Assembly: GCF_012927245.1 (NCBI RefSeq)
Contig: NZ_JABBGE010000005.1
Span: 124,001 to 188,000 of the forward strand
Source of the DNA: Streptomyces sp. R302
GTDB taxonomy: Bacteria; Actinomycetota; Actinomycetes; Streptomycetales; Streptomycetaceae
DNA length: 64,000 bases
Reading direction: 5' to 3'
Shown: piece after piece, positions 21,337-30,306 of the stretch
Layout: every line of letters starts with the position of its first letter
Numbering within the stretch: position 1 is the first letter of the stretch
The notes under the pieces: generated by a model
Told to the model about the DNA's origin: nothing
What the model saw: only the letters and a program-made list of their open reading frames with translations
The model's database searches: none
Made by a program: the position numbers and the translations under genes

Positions 21337-21513
21337 GTGACTCGCCTCCTTGCTTGGCGTGCTGCGTGTCGGACCGCGCTCGCGGCACGGATGCCGCAGT
21401 CCCATTGTGCTCTTATATGTTCCTTATGTGAAGTGGGGACGAGAGCGGCGGACCGGTGCGGCGTACGCTGGGAGAGGACTCGGGGTATCCGCTCACCGCC
21501 GGAGGCGGAGACG

Positions 21514-21879
21514 ATGACCGGCATCACGCGAAGAAGCTTCGACAAGGCGGACGAGACCCGTCCCTTCGAGGGCGGCAAGGGCAGGCTCGATCTGATCACC
21601 GTGGAGGGCGGGTCCGTCGGACGGGCCGTGTTCGAGCCCGGCTGGCAGTGGTCCAAGCACGTGAAACCGATCGCCGGGACGGACAGTTGCCAGGCGGCGC
21701 ACGTCGGCTACGTGGTCAGCGGACGGATCCGCGTCGTCATGGACGACGGCGAGGAGGACGAGTTCGGCCCCGGCGACTTCATGGAGGTCACCCCCGGGCA
21801 CGACGCCTGGGTCGTCGGCGACGATCCCTGCGTGGCGCTGGACTGGAACGGCTTCGCCGAGTACGCCAAGGGCTCCTGA
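21514..21879 (+). CDS. Cupin-domain protein
   Basis: 121 residues from ATG 21514 with GGAGGCGGAG upstream. A single cupin_2 barrel is visible: the first motif around AAHVGYVVSGRIRVVMDDGEE and the second around GPGDFMEVTPGHDAWVVG. One His and several acidic residues could bind a metal. It is a small soluble protein with no clear pathway. It converges on the GH15 gene, with a strong bidirectional terminator between them. Confidence 0.85.
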   Translation: MTGITRRSFDKADETRPFEGGKGRLDLITVEGGSVGRAVFEPGWQWSKHVKPIAGTDSCQAAHVGYVVSGRIRVVMDDGEEDEFGPGDFMEVTPGHDAWVVGDDPCVALDWNGFAEYAKGS

Positions 21880-21931
21880 CGCCCCTCGATCACCCCTTCG
21901 ACACGGACTCTGCCGGTGGTTGGGCACGGGA

Positions 21932-21968
21932 CGGCGGGGACGGCCGCGAGCGACGGCCGTCCCCGCCG
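21932..21968. terminator. Bidirectional terminator between cupin and GH15 genes
   Basis: A perfect 15-bp stem (left arm 21932-21946, core GGCGGGGACGGCCG; right arm 21954-21968) closes a 7-base loop. It lies between two convergent stops (21879 and 22001), the expected place for a shared terminator. Confidence 0.8.
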
Positions 21969-22000
21969 GCCGCTCCCTCCGCCGCCGAGCGGGAGCCGGC

Positions 22001-23836
22001 TCAGCCCGGCCGGGCGGCGAGGGCGTCCAGGGTCTCGTCCAGGGTCGTCGCCGCCATGATCAGCGACAGATGGGTGAACGCCTGCGGGAAGTTGCCCAGT
22101 TGCTCGCCGCTCGGCCCGATCTCCTCGGCGAACAGGCCCACATGGTTGGCGTACGTGAGCATCTTCTCGAACGCGAACCGCGCCTGCCGCACCCGCCCGG
22201 CCCGCGCCAGCGCGTCCACGTACAGGAAGGTGCAGAGGCTGAACGTGCCCTCGGCGCCCCGCAGTCCGTCCGGCGCGGCGCCCGGGTCGTAGCGGTGGAC
22301 CAGGTTGTCCCGGACGAGGCCGCGCTCGATCGCGTCCAGGGTGCTCAGCCACCGGGGGTCCGTCGGGTTGAGCAGCCCGGTCCGGGGGATCAGCAGCAGC
22401 GAGGCGTCCAGCACGTCCCCGCCGAAGTACTGGGTCAGCGCTCCGCGCCGCTCGCTCCAGCCGCGCCGCATCACCTGCGCGAAGATCTCGTCCCGCGCCG
22501 CCCGCCAGGTCTCCAGGGCCGCCGGCCGGCCGAACTCCTCCGCGAGGCGCAGCCCCCGGTCGAAGGCCACCCAGGACATGACCCGGCTGAAGGTGAAGTC
22601 CTTGCGTCCGCCGCGCGTCTCCCAGATGCCCTCGTCGGGCGCGTCCCAGGCGTCGGCGAGCCAGTCGAGCATCCCCGACACCGCCCGCCACCCCTCGTAC
22701 GTCGGCTGGATGTCCCGCCCGCCGCCCTGCGCCAGCGCGTACAGCGCCTCGCCGAAGATGTCGAGCTGGAGCTGGTCCGCCGCCGCGTTGCCCACCCGCA
22801 CCGGGGCCGAACCCCGGTACCCCTCGAACTCCGACAGCACCTCCTCGGGCAGCGACGGGTCGCCGTCCACCCGGTACATGATCTGCAGCGGCCGCCCGTC
22901 CGCCGGGCCCGACGCCCGCTCGGCGACCCGCGCCGTCAGCCACTCCGTGAACGCCGCCGCCTCCTCCGCGAAGCCCAGGTCGAGCAGGGCCCGCACGGCC
23001 AGCGCGCCGTCCCGCACCCAGGTGTAGCGGTAGTCCCAGTTCCGCTCGCCGCCCACCTGCTCCGGCAGCCCCAGGGTCGGCGCCGCGATCGGCGCCCCCG
23101 ACGGCAGGTACGTCAGCAGCTTCAGCGTGATCGCCGAGCGGTGCACCATGTCGGGCCACCGCCCCCGGTACCGCGCGGTGCGCACCCACCGCTGCCAGAA
23201 CTCCACCGCGTCCCACAGCGCGGCCTCCGCCTCCCGCAGGTCGGGCAGCGGCGGCGGCGCGGCCTCGGGGCCGTCCACGGTGAAGGACGCCCCGGCGATC
23301 TGCCCCTCGGACAGCTCCAGGCGCCCGCGCACGTCGTACGGCCCGTCCCTCTCCAGCGGCACGTTCGACTGGAGGAAGCCCGCCATCGCCGCCGAGCGGA
23401 AGGCCGCCGTGCGGCCGTCGATCCGGACGTCGTGCGGGGTCCGCCCGAAGCCGAACCGGGGCCGGCACTCCAGCGTGAACACGACGCTGCCCCGGGTGCA
23501 CCGCATCGCCCGCATCAGGGTGTGCCGGTCCGTGGGCCTGCCGGTCCGGTCCGGCGGCATCCAGTCCATCAACTCGCCCACCCCGTCGGGCGACATGAAC
23601 CGGGTCACCAGGATCGCCGTGTCCGGATAGTAGAGCTGTTTGACCGTCACGCCCGGCCCGTCCACCGAGAGCCGGAACCAGCCGCCCCGGTCGTGGTCCA
23701 GGAGCGCCGAGAACACCCCCGGGGAGTCGAACCGGGGCGCCGCGAACCAGTCCACGACGCCCTCGTCCGAGATGAGCGCGGCGGTCTGCAGATCCCCCAC
23801 CAGGCCGTGCTCGGCGATGAGCGGATAGCGCTTCAT
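22001..23836 (-). CDS. GH15 family protein (glucoamylase/trehalase type)
   Basis: 611 residues from ATG 23836; GGAGG lies only two bases upstream. An N-terminal beta-sandwich (starting IAEHGLVGDLQTAALIS) precedes an (alpha/alpha)6 barrel. GH15 motifs are present: NWDYRYTWVRD, SEFEGYRGSAPVRVGNAA (catalytic Glu region) and FAEEIGPSGEQLGNFPQAFTH (second catalytic Glu in EE). In actinobacteria this subgroup includes trehalases as well as glucoamylase-like enzymes; both hydrolyse alpha-glucosidic bonds. There is no signal peptide, so it is intracellular, which favours trehalose or maltodextrin turnover. Confidence 0.92.
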   Translation of the reverse strand: MKRYPLIAEHGLVGDLQTAALISDEGVVDWFAAPRFDSPGVFSALLDHDRGGWFRLSVDGPGVTVKQLYYPDTAILVTRFMSPDGVGELMDWMPPDRTGRPTDRHTLMRAMRCTRGSVVFTLECRPRFGFGRTPHDVRIDGRTAAFRSAAMAGFLQSNVPLERDGPYDVRGRLELSEGQIAGASFTVDGPEAAPPPLPDLREAEAALWDAVEFWQRWVRTARYRGRWPDMVHRSAITLKLLTYLPSGAPIAAPTLGLPEQVGGERNWDYRYTWVRDGALAVRALLDLGFAEEAAAFTEWLTARVAERASGPADGRPLQIMYRVDGDPSLPEEVLSEFEGYRGSAPVRVGNAAADQLQLDIFGEALYALAQGGGRDIQPTYEGWRAVSGMLDWLADAWDAPDEGIWETRGGRKDFTFSRVMSWVAFDRGLRLAEEFGRPAALETWRAARDEIFAQVMRRGWSERRGALTQYFGGDVLDASLLLIPRTGLLNPTDPRWLSTLDAIERGLVRDNLVHRYDPGAAPDGLRGAEGTFSLCTFLYVDALARAGRVRQARFAFEKMLTYANHVGLFAEEIGPSGEQLGNFPQAFTHLSLIMAATTLDETLDALAARPG

Positions 23837-24044
23837 CCCTCCACTATCGGCGATCGACCGCCGCCGCGCCCCGCCGACGGGATGCCGTCGCCGCCTGCGG
23901 GGCGCACCATGAACGAGGGACGGAGGACCGGTACGGGGCGACGCACACAGCCGGCTCGGGGACTGCCCGTCCGGACACGGCGAGGCCGTGGAAGCAACGC
24001 CCGCGGTACCGGGGCGCCGCCCCGCGGAACAGAGCGGCCTCGCC

Positions 24045-24209
24045 ATGGACCGCAAGATCTTCCTGCTCTCCCGGCTCCGCGAGGACCGGCCGCGCACCGG
24101 CGACGCCGAGACCGCCGTCGCCCACGCCCCGGAGACCGCCTCCCTGGACGCCGAGGGCGAGGAGGCGGTCACGCGGGACGAGGCCGCCGCCGCGCCGCCG
24201 GGCCCCTGA
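24045..24209 (+). CDS. Small acidic ORF, uncertain
   Basis: 54 codons starting MDRKIFLLSRLREDRP and rich in Ala, Glu and Asp. It lies alone between the GH15 start and the DinB-like gene. Codon use follows the neighbours (third-position G/C), but no clear ribosome site is seen and I recognise no family. Confidence 0.3.
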   Translation: MDRKIFLLSRLREDRPRTGDAETAVAHAPETASLDAEGEEAVTRDEAAAAPPGP

Positions 24210-24252
24210 AAACCCGCGCGCCCCGACGCCCGGGACCCGGCAGAATGCCCGC

Positions 24253-24765
24253 ATGATCCGGAACGACGACCGCACACCCGTGCCCACCGCCACCGCCGAC
24301 GAGCGCGCCACGCTCACGGCCATGCTCCAGTTCCAGCGGGACACCCTCGCGCTCAAGTGCGCCGGGCTCACCCCGGAGCAGCTCAAGGAGCGCGCCGTGC
24401 CGCCCTCCGGACTCTCCCTCCTCGGCCTGGTCCGGCACGCCGCCGAGGTCGAGCGCGGCTGGTTCCGCAACGTCCTCGCGGGGGAGGAGAGCCGCAGCCC
24501 CTGGACCCGGCCCGGGTCGACCGAATGGGCCGACTTCGACGTCGAGCACGCCGACGCCGAGGCCGACTTCGGCGTCTGGCACGCCGAGTGCGCCCGCTCC
24601 CGCGCGATCGTCGACGCGGCGGACTCCCTGGACGTCACCGGACGCCTGGGGGAGGAGACGTACTCGGTCCGCTACGTCCTCGCCCACATGATCGAGGAGT
24701 ACGCCCGGCACAACGGCCACGCGGACCTGCTCCGCGAGCGCATCGACGGCACGACGGGGGAGTGA
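24253..24765 (+). CDS. DinB/DUF664 family protein
   Basis: 170 residues, predicted four-helix bundle. Metal-ligand histidines fit the DinB pattern: LVRHAAEVERGWF in the second helix and HMIEEYARHNGHADLLRE at the C-terminus. This branch (DUF664, mini-circle protein type) is common in Streptomyces; some relatives act as thiol-dependent S-transferases with mycothiol or bacillithiol. Substrate unknown. The next gene starts eight bases downstream, so they are likely cotranscribed. Confidence 0.88.
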   Translation: MIRNDDRTPVPTATADERATLTAMLQFQRDTLALKCAGLTPEQLKERAVPPSGLSLLGLVRHAAEVERGWFRNVLAGEESRSPWTRPGSTEWADFDVEHADAEADFGVWHAECARSRAIVDAADSLDVTGRLGEETYSVRYVLAHMIEEYARHNGHADLLRERIDGTTGE

Positions 24766-24772
24766 AGCTGTC

Positions 24773-25162
24773 ATGACGGACCATCAGCATCCGGACATCG
24801 CCGAGGCGATCACCGGCGAGCTCCGCCTGCACGACCCCGCCGTCCGGCTCGCCCGGCCCCTCGCCGAGGCCCTGTTCGACCCGGAGTTCACCGAGGTCGG
24901 CGCCTCCGGACGGCGCTGGACGTACGCGGAGATGATGGCCGCGCTGCCCGCACTCCACGGCGGCGAGGACGGTCCGCCCATCGTCGCCGACGCCTTCGCC
25001 GGCACGATCCTCGCCCCCGGCGTCGTGCACCTCACCTACGAGACCGTCATCGACGGCCGCCGCGCCCGCCGCTCCTCCCTGTGGCGCCGCGACACCGCCG
25101 GCAACCTGCGCCTCTACTACCACCAGGGCACCCCGGTCCCGGACGGCGCGGCTCGGCCGTAG
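24773..25162 (+). CDS. DUF4440/NTF2-like protein
   Basis: 129 residues, a small alpha+beta cone-fold protein: helix at the start (ITGELRLHDPAVRLA), FTEVGASGRRWTYAEMMAAL, then strands ending SSLWRRDTAGNLRLYYHQGTPVP, the usual end of DUF4440 proteins. Such proteins have a ligand pocket but no shared activity. It follows the DinB-like gene by eight bases. Confidence 0.82.
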   Translation: MTDHQHPDIAEAITGELRLHDPAVRLARPLAEALFDPEFTEVGASGRRWTYAEMMAALPALHGGEDGPPIVADAFAGTILAPGVVHLTYETVIDGRRARRSSLWRRDTAGNLRLYYHQGTPVPDGAARP

Positions 25163-25209
25163 GCGTCCGTCTGCCGCCGCCAGGGCACCCGGTCCGGGCG
25201 GCACCGCGC

Positions 25210-25578
25210 TCAGCCGTAGGCGTCCGTCACGCAGTCCGCCGCGCAGCCGTGCTCGCGGAAGCCCCGGCGGAGGGCGGCCGCCGCGTGCCGCCGCTCGACG
25301 TGCTCGTGCCCGTACCGCTCGCGCAGCAGCCGCTCGACGGCCTCGACGGTGACGATCGCCGGCTCGCCCTCGCCGGCGGCCCGGCGGGCGGCGGCGATCG
25401 CCTGGTCCGTGGCGCGCGTCAGGTCGCGGACGTACGCCCGGTGGGCCATCACGCCCGCGCGCCGGGCGGCGAACGGGCGGGTGGCGCGCCCCTTCCACAC
25501 CAGTCCGGCCACCATGAGCCCGATCCCTCCGCCGCCCACGATCAGCCCGGCCACGACGCCGCCGATGCTCCACTTCAC
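25210..25578 (-). CDS. Small membrane-anchored protein of unknown function
   Basis: 122 residues from a GTG at 25578. One N-terminal helix (IGGVVAGLIVGGGGIGLMVAGLVW) is followed by a basic, Ala/Arg-rich cytoplasmic helical part with many His and Arg residues. Two cysteines occur near the end (CAADC). No family recognised. It lies between the DUF4440 gene, which it converges on, and a ketosteroid-isomerase-like gene on the same strand. Confidence 0.65.
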   Translation of the reverse strand: MKWSIGGVVAGLIVGGGGIGLMVAGLVWKGRATRPFAARRAGVMAHRAYVRDLTRATDQAIAAARRAAGEGEPAIVTVEAVERLLRERYGHEHVERRHAAAALRRGFREHGCAADCVTDAYG

Positions 25579-25622
25579 GACCTGTCGACCCCCTCGTCCG
25601 CAGGCGATCTTACGGCCGAGGG

Positions 25623-26021
25623 TCAGGCCTGGACGAGGTCGCCGTGCCGGTGGACCACCCGCCACTCGCCGTCCTCGCGGCGGTACGTCTGGGTGGCGCG
25701 CAGCGTGTAGACGCGGGCCTCGCCGTCCACCGACGCCGAGATGTGCTCGAAGCAGGCGGTGTAGGCCATGTCGCCGACGACGTCGTGGCTGAGCACCTCG
25801 ACGCGGTAGTCGACGCAGTCGGAGAAGCGCCGGGCGAGTGCCGTGAACAGCGTGTCCACGTCCTCCTGCCCGATGGCGTTGTACCAGGCCCCCAGCACGC
25901 TCACCGGCTCGCGGCGCGACCAGAGCGCCCGGCGCGGCGCCGGGTCCCCGTCGTGCAGCGCCCGTTCGGCGGCCTGGAGGTCGGTCCTGACCCACGTCAG
26001 GAAGTCGTCCCGGTCGGTCAT
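25623..26021 (-). CDS. SnoaL-like (ketosteroid isomerase-like) protein
   Basis: 132 residues from ATG 26021 (an upstream in-frame start at 26084 is also open). NTF2/SnoaL-3 fold: MTDRDDFLTWVRTDLQAA helix, WSRREPVSVLGAW, and the closing ATQTYRREDGEWRVVHRHGD strand pair. Members of this group have DUF4440-like or calcium/calmodulin kinase II association-like folds without a universal activity. Stop is 44 bases from the next gene on the same strand. Confidence 0.82.
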   Translation of the reverse strand: MTDRDDFLTWVRTDLQAAERALHDGDPAPRRALWSRREPVSVLGAWYNAIGQEDVDTLFTALARRFSDCVDYRVEVLSHDVVGDMAYTACFEHISASVDGEARVYTLRATQTYRREDGEWRVVHRHGDLVQA

Positions 26022-26192
26022 GGCTCCATCATGCCCACGGGCCGTCCGGCCCCGCACCTTGTCGTTGACTCGTGTCAGTGACACGCGTCACCATCGCCGT
26101 TCCAGCCCTTGACGCCTCTGCTGCCGGGCCCCGAACCTGACGCGGTCACCCATCGCCGCCGCGCCGGCCCGCGCACCTCCAGGAGTCGCCCG

Positions 26193-27638
26193 ATGACCTC
26201 CACCGGCCCCCTCGTCAGCACCACCCGAGGCCCCGTGCGCGGCGAGCGACGCGCCGACGGTACGTACCGCTTCCTCGGGATCCCCTACGCCAAGCCGCCC
26301 GTCGGCGCGCTCCGGTTCGCCGCCCCCGAGCCGCCCGAGCCGTGGACCGAGCCCCTGGACGCGACCGCCTACGGACCGACGGCGCAGCGCCGCCCGTTCG
26401 CCGAGGTCACCACCATCCCCGAGCCCAGCGTCCCGGGCGCCGGCGTCCTCAACCTCAACGTCTTCACGCCGGACACCGCCCCCGCCGAGGGCCTCCCGGT
26501 GCTCGTGTGGATCCACGGCGGCGGTTACGTCGCCGGTTCCGCCGCCAGCCCCTGGTACGACGGCGCCGCGTTCAACCGCGACGGCGTCGTCCTCGTCTCC
26601 CTCGGCTACCGGCTCGGCATCGAGGGCTTCCTGCACCTGGAGGACGCCCCCGCCAACCGCGGGGTCCGCGACTGGATCGCCGCCCTGGAGTGGGTCCGCG
26701 ACAACATCGCCTCCTTCGGCGGCGACCCCGCCAAGGTCACCGTCGCCGGCCAGTCCGCCGGCGGCGGCGCCGTCCTCACCCTCCTCGCCGTCCCCGCCGC
26801 GCGGGGCCTCTTCCGCGGCGCGCTCGCCGTCTCCGGCGCCGTCCTGCGCCCCGACGGCCCGGAGACCGCCCGCGCCGCCGCCCGCCTCCTCACCGCCCGC
26901 ACCGGCCTGCCCGCCACCGCCGAGGCCCTGCGCGACCTGAGCGACGACGCACTCCTCGCCCTCCAGGACCGGCTCGCCGAGGACGGGCCCGACCGCGAGG
27001 GACTCCCGCCGATGCCGGCCCTCGCCCCCTTCGCGGACGGCGAGCTCATCCCCGTACCGCCCGCCGAGGCCCTCACCGCCGGCGGCGCGGGCGCCGGAGT
27101 CCCGCTCCTGCTGGGCTTCACCGCCGACGAGTTCTCGATGATCCCCGCCCCGGACGGCGTACCGCTGCCCGTCCTCCTCGGCGCCCTCGGCCTCGACGAG
27201 GCGCGCGCGGCGGCGTTCGCCGCCGCCCACCCCGGCGCGCCGGAACCGGCCCTCTTCGGGAAGGCGCTCACCGACGTCTTGTTCCGGGCCCCGAACCTCG
27301 CCGTCGCCGACGCCCGCGCCGCCCGCGAACACCCCACCTGGCTCTACGAGTTCACCTGGCGCTCACCCGTCCTCGGCCTCGCCCTCCACTGCCTGGACCT
27401 GCCCTTCGCTTTCGACCTCCTCGACGCCGAAGGCGTCCCCGAAGTCGCCGGCGCCACCCCGCCGCAGACCCTCGCCGACGCCGTCCACCGCGCCTGGGTC
27501 GCCTTCGTCAAGGACCAGGACCCCGGCGCCGACTGGCCCCGCTACACCCCCGGCGGCCGCGCCACGATGCTCTGGGACACCGAGAGCCGCGTCGCCGCCG
27601 ACCCGCTCGCCCACGTCCGCGCGCTCTGGCCGTACTGA
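26193..27638 (+). CDS. Type B carboxylesterase
   Basis: 481 residues from ATG 26193 with CAGGAG upstream; no signal peptide. Alpha/beta-hydrolase of the carboxylesterase/lipase B family: oxyanion motif VWIHGGGYVAGS (106-117), nucleophile elbow GQSAGGG with S188, acid residue in TADEFSMIP, and catalytic His in LALHCLDLPF. RFLGIPYAKPPVG near the N-terminus is the usual family signature. It cleaves carboxylic esters; natural substrate unknown. It converges with the OsmC gene (22-base gap). Confidence 0.93.
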   Translation: MTSTGPLVSTTRGPVRGERRADGTYRFLGIPYAKPPVGALRFAAPEPPEPWTEPLDATAYGPTAQRRPFAEVTTIPEPSVPGAGVLNLNVFTPDTAPAEGLPVLVWIHGGGYVAGSAASPWYDGAAFNRDGVVLVSLGYRLGIEGFLHLEDAPANRGVRDWIAALEWVRDNIASFGGDPAKVTVAGQSAGGGAVLTLLAVPAARGLFRGALAVSGAVLRPDGPETARAAARLLTARTGLPATAEALRDLSDDALLALQDRLAEDGPDREGLPPMPALAPFADGELIPVPPAEALTAGGAGAGVPLLLGFTADEFSMIPAPDGVPLPVLLGALGLDEARAAAFAAAHPGAPEPALFGKALTDVLFRAPNLAVADARAAREHPTWLYEFTWRSPVLGLALHCLDLPFAFDLLDAEGVPEVAGATPPQTLADAVHRAWVAFVKDQDPGADWPRYTPGGRATMLWDTESRVAADPLAHVRALWPY

Positions 27639-27660
27639 CCGCCGGGGGGAGGGGCAGGGG

Positions 27661-28098
27661 TCAGCCCTCGAAGCCGACCGTGCCGTCCGGCAGGATCGCC
27701 TCCACCCGCGCCCCGTGCTCCACCGTGCGGCTCACCGTGCAGAAGTTCTCGTGCGTGAGCCGCACCCCGCGCGCGAACACCTCCGCCGCCTTCGGATTCG
27801 ACTCCGGCAGCTCGACCTCGTAGCTCACCCGGATCCGCCCGATCCGCCCCTCGTCCTCCGGCGCCGACACCGACTCCACCACGATCCGCAGCCCGTCGTG
27901 CTCGACGGCCCGCGCCGTCCGGTCGACCACCAGGCCCCCGCACCCCGCCATCGCCGCGAGCAGCAGCTCCACCGGCGTGAACGAGGGCTGCGCCCCCTCG
28001 TCGTCGGCGGCGGCCATCAACACCTCCGCGCCCCGGTCGTTGCGGGCGGTCCACCGGCGGTATCCGGTGCGTTCGGTCTCGACTCGGTAGTCGGCCAT
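27661..28098 (-). CDS. OsmC/Ohr family protein
   Basis: 145 residues from ATG 28098 with GAGGAG upstream. The two redox cysteines of the OsmC fold are C53 (in AMAGCGGLVVD) and C120 (in ENFCTVSRTV). Such proteins reduce organic hydroperoxides in the cytoplasm, using a dithiol donor. It belongs to the YhfA-like OsmC branch by the TPVELLLAAMAGC segment. It stands apart from the two-component genes that follow on the same strand. Confidence 0.9.
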   Translation of the reverse strand: MADYRVETERTGYRRWTARNDRGAEVLMAAADDEGAQPSFTPVELLLAAMAGCGGLVVDRTARAVEHDGLRIVVESVSAPEDEGRIGRIRVSYEVELPESNPKAAEVFARGVRLTHENFCTVSRTVEHGARVEAILPDGTVGFEG

Positions 28099-28180
28099 GC
28101 GAGTACTCCTCAGCTGCGTACGGACATCTGCCCCCGTACGCTACGGCTCCCGGCCCGCCCGACCCACCCGGCCCCGCGCG

Positions 28181-28849
28181 TCACCACTCCTGCGGGGCGA
28201 CGAGACCGGACTCGTAGGCGAGCACCACCAGTTGGGCCCGGTCCCGGACGCCCAGCTTCGTCATGGCCCGGTTGACATGCGTCTTCGCGGTCAGCGGACT
28301 GATCACCATGCGGGCGGCGATCTCGTCGTTCGACAGCCCGCGCGCCACCAGGACGACGGCCTCGCGCTCCCGGCCGGTCAGCTCGTCGAGACCCGGCGCA
28401 CCCGCGGCGGCGACGGCCGGCGGCCGGGCGAGGCAGTGGTGGATGAGCCTGCGGGTGATCGACGGCGCGAGGAGCGCGTCACCACGCGCCGCCACCCGCA
28501 CGGCGTGCAGAAAGTCCTCCGGCAGCACGTCCTTGACGAGGAATCCGGCGGCACCGGCACGCAGCGCGTCCAGGACGTACTCGTCCAGGCCGTAGTTGGT
28601 GAGGATCACCACGTGCACCCCGGCGAGTGCCGGATCCCCGGCGATCCGCCGGGTCGTCTCGATCCCGTCGAGCACGGGCATCCGGACGTCGACGAGCGCC
28701 ACGTCCGGCAGGTGCGCGCGGACCAGGGACAGCGCCTCCCGGCCGTCGGCGGCCTCGGCCACCACCTCGATGTCGTCCTCCAGATCGAGCAGGGCGCGGA
28801 AACCGCTGCGGATCAGCGGCTGGTCGTCGACGAGCAGGACCCGGATCAC
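28181..28849 (-). CDS. NarL/LuxR-type response regulator
   Basis: 222 residues from a GTG overlapping the kinase stop (GTGA). Receiver domain residues 1-120 with phospho-acceptor D54 (LVDVRMP) and the conserved Lys in FLVKD; C-terminal LuxR helix-turn-helix (LTGREREAVVLVARGLSNDEI, then AKTHVNRAMTKLGVRDRAQLV). It would be phosphorylated by the kinase encoded upstream, but that gene is interrupted. The target sites are unknown; repeated TGAGTAC sequences 1.9 kb upstream are candidates. Confidence 0.93.
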   Translation of the reverse strand: MIRVLLVDDQPLIRSGFRALLDLEDDIEVVAEAADGREALSLVRAHLPDVALVDVRMPVLDGIETTRRIAGDPALAGVHVVILTNYGLDEYVLDALRAGAAGFLVKDVLPEDFLHAVRVAARGDALLAPSITRRLIHHCLARPPAVAAAGAPGLDELTGREREAVVLVARGLSNDEIAARMVISPLTAKTHVNRAMTKLGVRDRAQLVVLAYESGLVAPQEW

Positions 28850-29973
28850 AGCGGCCGCTCCACCGGCAGCTCGGCCCGGACCGCGAAGCCGCCGCCGTCG
28901 CGCGGCCCCGCGGTCAGCAGGCCGCCGAGCGCGGTCACCCGCTCCCGCATGCCCAGCAGACCGAGCCCCGGCACCGGCGGCAGGGACGGGGTCGCCAGGC
29001 CGTCGTCCTCGACCCTGACGGTCAGGGCCTCCGGGCGGCAGTCGATCCGCACGCTCGCCGTGGCCGCGTCCGCGTGCCGCGCCACGTTGGTCAGCGACTC
29101 CTGGACGATCCGGTACACCGTCCGGTCCACCGCCGTCGGCACGTCCGCAGGCCGCCCTGCCACGCTCAGCGTCGCCTCAAGCCCTCACACCCGCGCCCGC
29201 TCGACCAGTTCCGGCACGTCGTCGAGGCCGCGCGGCGGCGCGGTGGCGTCGTCGCGCAGCGCCTCCAGCGTCGCCCGCAGCTCCCGACTGGCCTCCCGCC
29301 CCGCCTCCTGGATCGCCAGCAGCGCCGCCGGCACCTCCTCGCCTCTCCTGCGGGCCACATGGACGGCCACCTCCGACTGCACCTTGATCACCGAGATCTG
29401 GTGCGTGAGCGAGTCGTGCAACTCCCGGGCGATGCGCAGCCGTTCCTCGTCGGCCCGGTGCCGCGCCACCTCCTCCCGGGTCCGCTCCGCCTCGTCCGCC
29501 CGCCGCTCGGCCTGCCGCAGCGCCTCGCCCGCGGCGCCCGCCGCGAGCAGCCAGGCGATCTCCAGCGCGCCCCGAGCCCGTGCGAACGCCTCGCCCGCGT
29601 CGGCGGGGCCCGACAGCAGAGCGGCCACCGGCAGCGCGGCCAGCATCAGCACGCTCGCCACCACCGTGACCTTGCGGTGCCCGGCCCGTACGGCCGCGTA
29701 CACGGCGAACAGGAAGGCCACGACCGGCACGTCGAACCCGGCCGCCTGATACCCGACCGCGCACGCGCCGGTGACCGCGAGCACCACCCGGGGGGCCCGC
29801 CGCCGCGCCTCCAGCGCGAGCCCGCCGACCGCCAGCAGGCCGTACCCGGCCACGGCGAGCGCGGGACCCGGCCGGTCACCGGAGGCCGCCGTGACCAGCA
29901 GCGCCGCCGTCACTCCCGCCGCGACGGCCGTGTCCACGTACCGCCGCCGGGCCCTCGCTCCCACTTCCGCCAT
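28846..29973 (-). pseudogene. NarL-type sensor histidine kinase interrupted by an in-frame TGA
   Basis: The full frame from ATG 29973 to the stop at 28846 is 376 codons, but a TGA (29185-29187) splits it after residue 262. Before it: four or five membrane helices, a coiled region, and the HisKA_3 motif with H186 (RIARELHDSLTHQ). After it, in the same frame: VAGRPADVP, the N-box ESLTNVARHAD, and GLGLLGMRERV of the HATPase. The break is exactly between the dimerisation/phosphotransfer part and the ATPase part. A GTG at 29163 could restart the ATPase part as a separate 105-residue protein. It could be a real null mutation, a split kinase, or a base-call error (one substitution restores a sense codon). 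Confidence 0.8.
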
Positions 29974-30170
29974 GGGCGCACCCTAACCGGACCGGCAGGC
30001 CGGGGAGTCGGCCCCGGGGACGAGCCACCGCCTACCACGGACGCAGTAGGCGAGCGCCCGGTACCGCGAGCGCGGCAGACGAAGTGTCCACGGCGGGCGG
30101 ACGACCGGGACGGGGCCAGGGGGACATGCTCGGGGCACCTGGTCGCACGGCGAGGAGCCGTCCGGAGCGG

Positions 30171-30290
30171 GAGCGCCGCACCCGGCGGGGCCGAACCCGA
30201 GCGGGGGCGAACCGAGCGGGGCCGTACCGAGCGGACCTGCACCCGGCGCAGCCGTACCGACCAGAGCCGCATCCAGCAGAGTCGTACGAA
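30171..30290 (+). repeat. Degenerate 15-bp tandem repeat, eight units
   Basis: Eight consecutive 15-base units (starting 30171, 30186, 30201, 30216, 30231, 30246, 30261, 30276) share a loose pattern Gc-GgGCcG-ACCgA; units 3 and 4 are GCGGGGGCGAACCGA and GCGGGGCCGTACCGA. The array ends 16 bases before the DUF6223 start and contributes part of its untranslated leader. Divergence increases toward the gene. Confidence 0.7.
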
Positions 30291-30306
30291 GAAGAGGAGC
30301 CGTCCC

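Noticed and set aside
29185..29187. TGA read as selenocysteine
   Set aside because: No selenocysteine insertion hairpin was evident just downstream and the position is not a Cys/Sec site in kinases; a null mutation or base error is simpler.
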